Source: Ruminococcus flavefaciens AE3010
Lineage (GTDB): Bacteria; Bacillota; Clostridia; Oscillospirales; Ruminococcaceae
NCBI RefSeq assembly: GCF_000526795.1
Contig: NZ_JAGT01000001.1
Location: 186,001-250,000, forward strand
DNA: 64,000 nt
Direction of reading: 5' to 3'
Part shown: positions 54,863 to 61,825 of the stretch, piece by piece
Layout of the letters: each line of letters begins with the position of its first letter
Numbering within the stretch: position 1 is the first letter of the stretch
Program-made: the position numbers and the translations under genes
Notes under the pieces: generated by a model
What the model was told of the DNA's origin: nothing
What the model saw: the letters and a program-made list of their open reading frames with translations, nothing else
Databases searched by the model: none

Positions 54863-55870
54863 ATAAATTAGCTCTCGCCTCATTAAACAAAGATCAAACA
54901 CGTCGAGACGATCATCATCACAAAAATTGCCAGCTTTCCAATCGGCAAGCTGCGTATTGGGATAAGCTAACAGCCATCTTTGCAGTGTGACAACATCTGC
55001 CAGATTGAATATGCCGTCATGGTTTACGTCACCTCTAACTGGATTATTATAATCAACAGCGATTTGATTGAATTCAAGATATATGTTATCTGAATAATCC
55101 AATGGAGATAGAGAACTCATTTCTGAACTAAGTTCGGGTGGATACAGTGCCGTAACTTCCATGACCGTTCCGTCATCATATATCTTAGTATGGAAGAACA
55201 TAGCACCGCCCACGATACCGATCTGATCGTTGCCTTTTTCATCCAGCCAGTATGCACAGTCGCCAGGATCACCTCGCCAGATATAATCTGGATATCCGTG
55301 TATCTCGTTAATTTTTGCAATCATTTCTTTAGGTGTTGAGGTGTTTTGCAGAATTTCAACGACTTGTTCCGCCGTAATGCGAGGTGCGTTTTCATCCAGA
55401 ATACCGAGCAGCTCAAGTGTTCTGCGCTGAAAATCACCAATCGGTGACTTTGCTTGCAGTCTATCTAATTCGGAACGGGTTTCTGCAGGGAGTGTTTCAT
55501 CCGGCTGCACTTGAATCTTTACTTCCTGGTGATATAAACGATTTCCTGTATCGGAACTGTCGTCTGGAACCAAAACCTCAACGATAATTTCGTCTTCTCC
55601 ACAGCTGTATGCAGTCACAGTACCATCATGTGAGACAATTGTTTTATACTTACACGAATGCAGATAAACGGTCGATTGATCTGCAAATTCGGGATCGACA
55701 GTTATTGTAAGCTTGACCGTTTCTCCCTCTGTCATGATGATCTCAGAAGGCGTGACTGTGAAGATCTTTGGGGATGGAGTGTCGCTTTCAGCATATGTAT
55801 AGAGTGAAACAGCGGATACCAATTGTATGGATAAAGCCATCCCTATGATTAGCGAAACGATTTTTTTCAT
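54830..55870 (-). CDS. Secreted Ig-like protein with C-terminal dockerin
   Basis: 346 residues. Signal peptide ~1-27. An Ig-like/BIG-type domain (~33-130, ITPSEIIMTEGETVKLTITV pattern) is followed by a ~140-residue middle region of unknown type (RTLELLGILDENAPRITAEQ, GYPDYIWRGDPGDCAYWLDE) and a dockerin (~275-340, GDVNHDGIFNLAD, FCDDDRLDVFD). Ribosome binding site AAAGGAGAGCT. Probably cellulosome-attached; no catalytic motif recognised. Confidence 0.82.
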   Translation of the reverse strand: MKKIVSLIIGMALSIQLVSAVSLYTYAESDTPSPKIFTVTPSEIIMTEGETVKLTITVDPEFADQSTVYLHSCKYKTIVSHDGTVTAYSCGEDEIIVEVLVPDDSSDTGNRLYHQEVKIQVQPDETLPAETRSELDRLQAKSPIGDFQRRTLELLGILDENAPRITAEQVVEILQNTSTPKEMIAKINEIHGYPDYIWRGDPGDCAYWLDEKGNDQIGIVGGAMFFHTKIYDDGTVMEVTALYPPELSSEMSSLSPLDYSDNIYLEFNQIAVDYNNPVRGDVNHDGIFNLADVVTLQRWLLAYPNTQLADWKAGNFCDDDRLDVFDLCLMRRELIYGKRQPFPALP

Positions 55871-56021
55871 GGTTAGCTCTCCTTTCCTTTGTTTTTAGAA
55901 AAATGGGCGTTATAATATCCTTTACTACTTAGACAAAAAACAACTGCAATATTTCACCCTTTTTTATTATATGTAAACGTACACTTTGTCACTTTAATAA
56001 TACTATATATACACCTAGAAA

Positions 56022-56318
56022 TCAACATTTTGAAAATATAATTATTATTTTACCCCCCCCTGAAAAATTTTTCAACATTTTCTTGTTAAAGTCTCTCTCA
56101 TTACATATTCCATGATACATCTGCCTGCAATATGCAGGCAACGTCATACTCCAAGGCATGATAGCTTCGAGCTGTGCTTCTGTAGGATCATTGCCAAATT
56201 CTGGCAGAATTATCAGAAGATAGAACAGATAACCGTAGACATCAAGGGTATTTCTCTTAGCCGTTTCTATGATACTCATTACTGCTGCACTTGCATTAGC
56301 ACCTTTTTCAGTGGCGCG
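56022..56318 (-). pseudogene. C-terminal remnant of an IS66-family transposase
   Basis: Frame from 56318: KGANASAAVMSIIETAKRNT, LDVYGYLFYLLIILPEFGND, then AIMPWSMTLPAYCR; this is the IS66 TnpC C-terminal block (SIIETAK...PYxYL...LPW). The rest of the element is absent. Confidence 0.78.
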
Positions 56319-56330
56319 GTGTTGCCTTAA

Positions 56331-56792
56331 TTAATCCAAAATTGTGAATCCGTATTTATCTTTATAAAGAGTGCTGATTTTGGCGAGCCGCTCCATGCAG
56401 TTTTCTTCACTGCCAATCAGGAAAGCCTTTCTGTGCATTAGTTCCGCTGCGTTTCGACGAATTCCTTCTTTCAGAAGCGGGATCAGTCTTTCCCTGTCTA
56501 TAGAAAAACTCGCCGTTTTGTTTTCTTCACAGACTATACAATCCTCAAAATACGCCGCACCAAGAAAAACATCATCAGCATTGCCGGAAAACAATGTCCG
56601 CAACGCCTCCTGAAAAAACAGCTTACAGCCTGCATTCCGATAAATATAGTCTCTCAAATCGGCATATGTTTCAGTTGGTACATTTAATTGCTGCGGTTCA
56701 AACTGCGATCTGTATTCTCTGGGAAGAGGATAAGTTCCTCTCAATAGCTTCAGAATCTCATTGATATCGAACAGGTTGATGTTTTCTGGCAT
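56331..56792 (-). CDS. Immunity-like cytosolic protein, paralogue A
   Basis: 153 residues from ATG 56792 (AAAGGAGTGAACC upstream). No signal peptide; mixed helices with FQEALRTLFSGNADDVFLGAAYFEDCIV and LIPLLKEGIRRN. About half identical to the protein at 58177-58632. Small size, paralogy, tandem arrangement and an Imm63-like neighbour suggest a polymorphic-toxin immunity protein; the family itself is not recognised. Preceded by the GTTGAGTG leader motif (56811-56835). Confidence 0.7.
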   Translation of the reverse strand: MPENINLFDINEILKLLRGTYPLPREYRSQFEPQQLNVPTETYADLRDYIYRNAGCKLFFQEALRTLFSGNADDVFLGAAYFEDCIVCEENKTASFSIDRERLIPLLKEGIRRNAAELMHRKAFLIGSEENCMERLAKISTLYKDKYGFTILD

Positions 56793-56880
56793 ATGGTTCA
56801 CTCCTTTCATTGACAACCTTTTTCCACACTCAACGTTATTTTGCAAACACCCGAATCGCAACTTTTGGCAAGTCTGTTTT
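56793..56880 (-). repeat. Intercassette repeat U0
   Basis: 56826-56870 contains CACTCAACGTTATTTTGCAA ACACCCGAATCGCAACTTTTGG (plus-strand reading), matching 58086-58130 with one or two differences. It forms the leader of paralogue A. Confidence 0.75.
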
Positions 56881-56899
56881 CTGCGATTTTATGCTGCTT

Positions 56900-57469
56900 T
56901 TATTCTTTTCGGATGACTGTTCCGGGTGCGGGTTCTTCGATGCCCTGCGAAACATACTTTGAATCGCTGATCTCGGTAAACTGCATCTTCTTTTTATCAT
57001 AATCCCAATGCTGCACCGGATAATGATTGTTCAGCAGTTTTGTGTACTCACAAATCTCTTCAGACCATTGGGCGGGTGTCAGCCCGCCTTTTACCAGCCG
57101 CAGATAAGTTTCAAACCATGCAAGACGGAAATCATGGATTGCATTGAACTGATAGTGACAGTGTTCAATATACATCCATTTTCCGTTTTCGGCGTGATCC
57201 AGCACATAACGCCATTTGAGTTCATCGGTATGGCGGGAACGGAGTTCTAATTGCTTGGCAATATTATTTGCGGCTTCTTTGAAAACCCAGATTCGCAAAT
57301 CGTCATAAGAGTGAAAGGAATGCTGAATCTTATCGGGACCTCTGTCACCCTCGGTGTATACATCCAGCCCGCTTATGTAAAAGCCTCTGTAGCAAAACGT
57401 GTTGGATAGGATATCAGCAGGAATATCCTTCGGCAGATGCTGTTTTATCCATTCTTCGTATTGTTTCAT
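56900..57469 (-). CDS. Putative immunity protein, Imm63-like
   Basis: 189 residues. IQHSFHSYDDLRIWVFKEAANNIA, ELRSRHTDELKWRYVLDHAENGKWMY and GGLTPAQWSEEICEYTKLLN resemble the Imm63 immunity family of polymorphic toxin systems, which protect against a cognate nuclease or similar toxin in the cytosol. The assignment is from memory of the pattern. No toxin gene is in the window, so it would be an orphan immunity gene. Ribosome binding site AAAGGAGCAATC. Confidence 0.6.
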   Translation of the reverse strand: MKQYEEWIKQHLPKDIPADILSNTFCYRGFYISGLDVYTEGDRGPDKIQHSFHSYDDLRIWVFKEAANNIAKQLELRSRHTDELKWRYVLDHAENGKWMYIEHCHYQFNAIHDFRLAWFETYLRLVKGGLTPAQWSEEICEYTKLLNNHYPVQHWDYDKKKMQFTEISDSKYVSQGIEEPAPGTVIRKE

Positions 57470-57489
57470 GATTGCTCCTTTCTGTTTGC

Positions 57490-57513
57490 CCGCATCACTG
57501 GTGATTCAGTGGT
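57490..57513. repeat. Intercassette hairpin, first copy
   Basis: GCATCACTG/CAGTGGTGC stem with GTGATT loop. The same hairpin occurs at 58143-58166. It includes the last codons of the GNAT gene. Possibly a terminator or a recombination site. Confidence 0.7.
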
Positions 57514-58039
57514 GCTGTTTTTCCTTTGCGTAATATGTCTCTTTTTTTATTTCCAAATCAATATCAATCCATGTTTCACCACACAGATTATATTCCTCCC
57601 GCACTCCGTTTTCTTCAAATCCTACGCTTTTATAGCAATAATATGCCTGCTTGTTGTTTTCAAAGACACCAAGGCTGACAGAATCAGCTCCATATATCTC
57701 AAATGCAAATTTCAAACCGAGCGTAATCATCTGTTTTCCATAGCCCGTTCCTCTTTTTGAAGGATTGACAATCACATATCCGAAACGGAGCTTTTTATCA
57801 TCTTCTTCAGGACGTACTCTTGCAGTAAAGAAGCCGACAAGCCCATTTTCATCAAAAGCAGTAAACGGAAAATACCTGTCGTTATCTTCTCTGCCTGATG
57901 TTGCTTCAAGCAAGCGTTTTTCGGTAACAGGATATTCACCCAGAATTCCGGCTGACCACTTATAGAATTCTTCCTTTTTGTTTGTCCATGTAATAATTGT
58001 TTTTGCATCATTCTTTCTGAATGGTCTAAGCCTGAGCAT
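57506..58039 (-). CDS. GNAT-family N-acetyltransferase
   Basis: 177 residues. LRPFRKNDAKTIITWTNKKE N-terminus, acetyl-CoA loop VNPSKRGTGYGKQMI and VFENNKQAYYCYKSVGFEENG. RimJ/RimL or aminoglycoside-acetyltransferase-like; substrate unknown. The third member of the minus-strand cassette run, with its own hairpin-plus-leader boundary. Confidence 0.9.
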   Translation of the reverse strand: MLRLRPFRKNDAKTIITWTNKKEEFYKWSAGILGEYPVTEKRLLEATSGREDNDRYFPFTAFDENGLVGFFTARVRPEEDDKKLRFGYVIVNPSKRGTGYGKQMITLGLKFAFEIYGADSVSLGVFENNKQAYYCYKSVGFEENGVREEYNLCGETWIDIDLEIKKETYYAKEKQHH

Positions 58040-58070
58040 TTTTCTGACTCCTGTTCTTTATACTTTTTTC

Positions 58071-58170
58071 GACAACATTTCTTAGCACTCAACGTTATTT
58101 TGCAAACACCCGAACCGCAACTTTTGGATTGGAATGTCTGCCAGCATCACTGGTGATTCAGTGGTGCGGG
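58071..58170 (-). repeat. Intercassette repeat U2
   Basis: Leader motif (58071-58094), the shared ~45-bp block (58086-58130) and the second copy of the GCATCACTG/CAGTGGTGC hairpin (58143-58166). It separates the GNAT gene from paralogue B. Confidence 0.75.
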
Positions 58171-58176
58171 GATTTT

Positions 58177-58632
58177 TTATTCATCCAAGAGTGTGAATCC
58201 GTATTCTTTTTCATAAGAGCTGCTGACAGTTCTGATCCACTCCAGACAGCTTGTGGAGCAGAATGCTGTTCTGCCGGACAGACCGTTCCTGTTCCGCCGT
58301 ATACCCTCTTTCAGCAACGGAATCAGCATTGCTGTGTCAATGTGAAATGCCGCGAGTCCAAGCTTTTCGTCCAAAAGACATTCATCCACATAATCAAAGC
58401 CGAGGAAAATATCACCGGCAGAACCGGAAAACAGCACCTTCAGTGCCTCTTGAAATACCCTTTTACAGTGCGGAGCCTTGTAAATATAATCCACCAAAAC
58501 AACAGAGACTTCTGTCGGAACATTCATAGGTTCATGGTCAAACTGCGACCGTTTCACGCGACGTACAGAATATTCGCCTTTCAGCAGTTTGAGCATTTCG
58601 TTTTTGTCAAGTAAATTGATGTGTTCTGGCAT
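58177..58632 (-). CDS. Immunity-like cytosolic protein, paralogue B
   Basis: 151 residues from ATG 58632 (AAAAGGAGGAATCC upstream). Shares MPE(H/N)INLxDxNE, NVPTE, FQEAL.xLFSGxAxDxFLG and IPLLKEGIRRN with paralogue A. First gene of the cassette run, about 390 bp downstream of a strong promoter through a long repeat-bearing leader. Function inferred only from context. Confidence 0.7.
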   Translation of the reverse strand: MPEHINLLDKNEMLKLLKGEYSVRRVKRSQFDHEPMNVPTEVSVVLVDYIYKAPHCKRVFQEALKVLFSGSAGDIFLGFDYVDECLLDEKLGLAAFHIDTAMLIPLLKEGIRRNRNGLSGRTAFCSTSCLEWIRTVSSSYEKEYGFTLLDE

Positions 58633-58650
58633 ATGGATTCCTCCTTTTAT

Positions 58651-58991
58651 TGACAACATTTCCACGCACTCAACCCTATCCTTCAATCGCAATTTTTGAT
58701 TAGCGCGATTTTTCTCTATTTTTCGGACTTTTTAACGAGTGACAGCATTTCTACACACTTAAAAGTTACAAACAGCAGTTTTAAGCACAAAAAATCGAGT
58801 GCTTAAAAAGACTGTTTATATCGCGAGTGCGCCGAAATGCTGTCTGTATCTCTTTAGGTGATATTACGTGTTCCCGCATACAGAAAATGAGTGCTTATTT
58901 TGGTTGTTTACTGAACTGCAAAATGCCAATTATCCGCGATAAATCGGCGCTTTAGGATTTCTGCCTTGACATTAAAACTACACACTCAACG
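58651..58991 (-). repeat. Long leader with three GTTGAGTG-type motifs
   Basis: Minus-strand motif copies at 58967-58991, 58741-58763 (TTTTAAGTGTGTAG variant) and 58651-58674. Between them are paired segments, for example AAGCACTCGAT/ATCGAGTGCTT-type around 58775-58802. The leader has no ORF with a ribosome binding site; with 58992-59209 it makes up a gene-free stretch. Confidence 0.6.
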
Positions 58992-59023
58992 TGTGACGTA
59001 TTTGGAATCATGTCGTTATTCTT

Positions 59024-59052
59024 ATAATATCAGAAGTCTAAACACTTGTCAA
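59024..59052 (-). promoter_or_regulatory. Promoter of the immunity-like cassette run
   Basis: TTGACA (59047-59052), 17 bp, TATTAT (59024-59029) on the minus strand. Homologous to 582-610 including ~80 bp of flanking sequence. Confidence 0.8.
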
Positions 59053-59073
59053 TATATAATGTGACTATATTAT

Positions 59074-59175
59074 GTCAATAGACCGTGGTCTATTGACATA
59101 CAAAAAAAGTATGTCATATAAGTTGTTTTTCGGCTTTTGAAATATTGCAATAAAAATAGCCACCTTATTGAAAGA
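59074..59175 (+). repeat. Palindromic left end of a tRNA-Ser-tail-type element
   Basis: Perfect 24-bp palindrome, half-site GTCAATAGACCG (59074-59097), then GACATAC/GTATGTC (59095-59101, 59109-59115) and ~60 bp matching 38889-38970 of repeat copy 6. After TTATTGAAAG the similarity stops, so only the left ~100 bp of the element is here. Confidence 0.75.
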
Positions 59176-59180
59176 TGATT

Positions 59181-59203
59181 GGAGCCGGTTATTACCGGCT
59201 CCG
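59181..59203 (-). terminator. Terminator after serine recombinase
   Basis: GGAGCCGGT/ACCGGCTCC hairpin with a short loop, close to the recombinase stop codon. Confidence 0.65.
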
Positions 59204-59209
59204 TCTCAT

Positions 59210-59776
59210 TTATGTAAACTTTCTTTCGTATTCTTTGAGCCTGCGATAGAAGGTATTAGCTTGCAGGCCAATTTCTTTCTGAAACCATACTGCCGTAATA
59301 GCGCCCGACTTCCACTGCTCGTACAGCTGACCGAACTTTATCCAGTCGATAGGTAAAGGTTGTCTTCCTTTGTATTTTCCTTGAGATTTTGCAATAGCGA
59401 TTCCTTCACGCTGACGCTGTAAAGTTTGTTCTCGTTCAAGCTCAGAGAGTGCTGCAAATATAGACAGAACGAATCTTCCTTGCGGAGTATTGGTGTCTAT
59501 GTTTTCTTTACTGCTCACGAGTGTTACTTTTTTCTGCTGAAGCACATCGATAATGTTAAGCAGATCTCTTGTGGATCTTCCAAGTCTGCTTATGCTCTCA
59601 ATGTAAAGCGTGTCTCCCTCACGGACGTATTCGAGCATTGCTTTCAGCTCGGGACGGTTTGCATTCTTACCCGACATCTTCTCAGCAAAGATACGCTCGA
59701 CCTGAAATTGCTTCATTAGAGCTTCCTGACGAGCTGTCTCCTGATGTTCCGTTGATATGGACGGATATTATTTCAT
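59210..59776 (-). pseudogene. Serine recombinase (resolvase type) with nonsense codon 3
   Basis: The frame reads ATG AAA TAA TAT CCG, then SISTEHQETARQEALMKQFQ onwards. The catalytic-serine region (family YxRVSTxxQ) is present but lies behind the in-frame TAA at 59768-59770. A product started at ATG 59716 would have 168 residues with GDTLYIESISRLGRSTRDLL and QGRFVLSIFAALSELEREQ and a C-terminal helix-turn-helix, but no catalytic serine. A broken resolvase or invertase, perhaps once tied to the palindromic repeat next to it. Confidence 0.8.
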
Positions 59777-59819
59777 GAGAAAAATATATTGAATTTATAT
59801 TTTTTGTGCAAAACTACCT

Positions 59820-59848
59820 TTGCATTTTTCTTTTAAGAGTGCTATAAT
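59820..59848 (+). promoter_or_regulatory. Promoter of the CarD-like gene
   Basis: TTGCAT (59820-59825), 17 bp, TATAAT (59843-59848). The preceding TTTGTGCAAAA...CCTTTG overlaps the -35 and recurs before the next gene (60429-60449). Confidence 0.7.
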
Positions 59849-59857
59849 AACATAAAA

Positions 59858-59913
59858 GAACGTGTAGCAGTTACTGCGTAAGTCCAGTTACTTGCTTAAC
59901 GTTCTATTTTTTT
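59858..59913 (+). ncRNA. Leader hairpin 1 (CGTAAG motif)
   Basis: GAACGT/ACGTTC outer stem (59858-59863, 59899-59904), AGCA/TGCT middle stem, ACTG/CAGT apical stem with loop CGTAAGTC (59877-59884), followed by TATTTTTTT. It has terminator shape but lies between promoter and gene, so an attenuator or riboswitch-like leader is likely. Confidence 0.65.
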
Positions 59914-59927
59914 GCGAGGTGATTTTA

Positions 59928-60425
59928 ATGTATAATGTGGGTGACATTGTTATGTACGGAACATTCGGTATATGTAAGGTCACAGCAATAGAAAAGCGTG
60001 ATTTTACAGGAGAAGAACAGGAATACTATATACTCAAACATACAAGTTCAGAAAAAAACACTTTCTATGTCCCTTTAAGCAATGAATCGGCACTTAGCAA
60101 TATGCATTATGTATGCTCAAAGGCAGAAGTTGATGAACTCATCTCCCATATGAATTCAGAAGGGCTGATATGGATAGATAATGATAATAAGCGCAAGGAA
60201 GAATACAGCCGTATCATAAAGGATGCCGACAAGCACGAGATCATCATACTCATAAAAACATTGTATCTGCGCCGTAAGGAGCTTGCCGAAAGCGGAAAGA
60301 AGCTCCGTTCCACGGACGAGAATTACCTCAGTCTTGCAGAAAATATGCTTTTTGAGGAGTTTGCTTTTGCTCTTGATATTGACAGGAGTGAAGTTGTCGA
60401 ATATATCGAAAAGCATATCGCATAA
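59928..60425 (+). CDS. CarD/CdnL-family transcription regulator
   Basis: 165 residues from ATG 59928 (GCGAGGTGATTTTA). N-terminal RID/Tudor-like domain MYNVGDIVMYGTFGICKVTA binds the RNA polymerase beta subunit in this family; the C-terminal half is helical (KHEIIILIKTLYLRRKELAE, LSLAENMLFEEFAFALDID), the DNA-binding part. Expected to stabilise open promoter complexes. Its expression probably depends on the hairpin leader before it. Confidence 0.9.
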   Translation: MYNVGDIVMYGTFGICKVTAIEKRDFTGEEQEYYILKHTSSEKNTFYVPLSNESALSNMHYVCSKAEVDELISHMNSEGLIWIDNDNKRKEEYSRIIKDADKHEIIILIKTLYLRRKELAESGKKLRSTDENYLSLAENMLFEEFAFALDIDRSEVVEYIEKHIA

Positions 60426-60444
60426 TCTTTGTGCAAAAATGCCT

Positions 60445-60473
60445 TTGAATTATTCTGAAAAAATTGATATAAT
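60445..60473 (+). promoter_or_regulatory. Promoter of the 79-residue protein gene
   Basis: TTGAAT (60445-60450), 17 bp, TATAAT (60468-60473), with the same TTTGTGCAAAA box upstream as the CarD promoter. Confidence 0.7.
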
Positions 60474-60481
60474 TAGCATAT

Positions 60482-60535
60482 AACGAGTAGCAATTCTGCG
60501 TAAGTCCGGTTATTGCTGCTCGTTTTATTATTTTT
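60482..60535 (+). ncRNA. Leader hairpin 2 (CGTAAG motif)
   Basis: AACGAG/CTCGTT outer stem (60482-60487, 60519-60524), AGCAA/TTGCT middle stem, CTG/CGG apical stem with loop CGTAAGTC (60499-60506), then TTATTATTTTT. Same architecture as leader 1 with compensatory changes in the outer stem. Confidence 0.65.
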
Positions 60536-60551
60536 ACGGAGGTCGATCATA

Positions 60552-60791
60552 ATGAAAAGAATCAAAGAAGCGTGTATCTGCCAGACACTGCATTTTATGC
60601 TCAAAGAAGATGTTGGTCACGACTACGCTGTCAAGCTCGTGAAAGAAGAAATAGAAAAGTACAAAGCTTCACTTGAAAGAACAAGAACAAAGTACAAGAT
60701 AATCGAGGAAACGGAGCAGACTGATGGCTCTGTTATCATCAAGATCAAGAAGCAGTACAATACAGCTCCTGTCGGCTCATATCTCGACTGA
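60552..60791 (+). CDS. 79-residue conserved-type hypothetical protein
   Basis: MKRIKEACICQTLHFMLKED start, helical and charged, with IIEETEQTDGSVIIKIKKQYNTAPVGSYLD at the end. From memory, similar small proteins accompany MATE genes in related Ruminococcaceae, but no function is known. ATG 60552 follows ACGGAGGTCGATCATA. Confidence 0.75.
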   Translation: MKRIKEACICQTLHFMLKEDVGHDYAVKLVKEEIEKYKASLERTRTKYKIIEETEQTDGSVIIKIKKQYNTAPVGSYLD

Positions 60792-60812
60792 TACTACTGA
60801 ATATTGTTAAAA

Positions 60813-60865
60813 ACAGCGTGTGGCGTAAGCATAAATCCAGCTTTCTGTCTCATGCTGTATTTTTT
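60813..60865 (+). ncRNA. Leader hairpin 3 (CGTAAG motif)
   Basis: ACAGCGTG/CATGCTGT outer stem (60813-60820, 60851-60858) followed by ATTTTTT; inside it TGGCGTAAGCATAAATCCAG holds the CGTAAG motif closed by TGG/CAG. Longer loop than leaders 1 and 2. The MATE ribosome binding site (TAGGAGGAAT) comes directly after. Confidence 0.6.
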
Positions 60866-60877
60866 AGGAGGAATACT

Positions 60878-61825
60878 ATGGAACAAACCGCAAATCAATT
60901 CTTAGGACAAGAGCAAGTTGGCAAGCTGATGAAAAAATACGCTGTGCCTTGTATCATTTCTCTGCTGGTGGGGGCGCTCTACAACATCGTTGACCAGATA
61001 TTCATCGCCAACGCAAGCTATCTTGGCTCTTACGGAAACGCCGCCAATACTGTTGTATTTCCGCTTACTGTCATAGCTCTTGCAATAGCTGTTATGATCG
61101 GTGACGGCTGCTGTGCCTTCGTGAGTCTGAGTCTCGGAAAGGGCGAACCGGTCAAGGCAAGGAAAAGCGTCGGCAACTCCGTCCTAATGACGATCGTGAG
61201 CAGCCTGTTACTTTGTGCTGTATACTTGATATTCAGCGACGGCATCATTGCTATGTTCGGTGGTACGGTCAATGAAGAAACATTCCGCCACTCAAAGGAA
61301 TACTTCTTCTATATCTCGCTCGGTATCCCGTTCTATATGTTCGGGCAGGCTATGAACCCTGTTATCCGTGCGGATGGGAACCCAAAATTCGCTATGATCT
61401 CGACACTTGCAGGTGCAGTTCTGAACATGATACTTGATCCGATCTTCATTTTCGCTTTCGAGTGGGGTATGATGGGTGCTGCGGTCGCAACTGTTATCGG
61501 GCAGATAGTGACGGCAGGACTTGCTGTGTGGTATCTCTGCAACATGAAACTCATAAAGCCCGCAAAGCCTGATTTCAAGCCCGAAAGTATCATTATCCGC
61601 AAAACGCTGACACTTGGACTTACGAGCTTTCTCTCGCAGATCTCCCTTGTAGCGGCAATGTTAGCTATCAATAATATGATACGCAAATACGGTGCAATGG
61701 ACGCTGTTTTCGGACAGGAGCAGTATGCTCAGATACCTATGGCGGTAGTCGGCATTGTGATGAAGTTCTTCCAGATAGTTATTTCAATCGTAGTAGGTAT
61801 GGCGGCAGGCTGTATCCCGATAAGA
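60878..61825 (+). pseudogene. MATE-family efflux pump, C-terminally truncated
   Basis: About 315 of the usual ~450 residues. LGQEQVGKLMKKYAVPCIIS start, YNIVDQIFIANASYLG, FYMFGQAMNPVIRADGNPK and GMAAGCIPI are MATE signatures. Right after GCIPI, where homologues continue with a GYNxGA motif, the sequence passes into the left part of IS4 copy 3 and the frame runs into the transposase. Multidrug/sodium antiporter originally; now broken. Confidence 0.9.

Noticed and set aside
56900..58632. A complete toxin-immunity operon
   Set aside because: No toxin, secretion-linked or pre-toxin domain could be found on either strand nearby; only immunity-like genes are supported.
59858..60865. Naming the leader hairpins as guanidine-IV or another known riboswitch
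   Set aside because: MATE linkage is suggestive, but I could not match a known consensus, and the same leader precedes a CarD gene.
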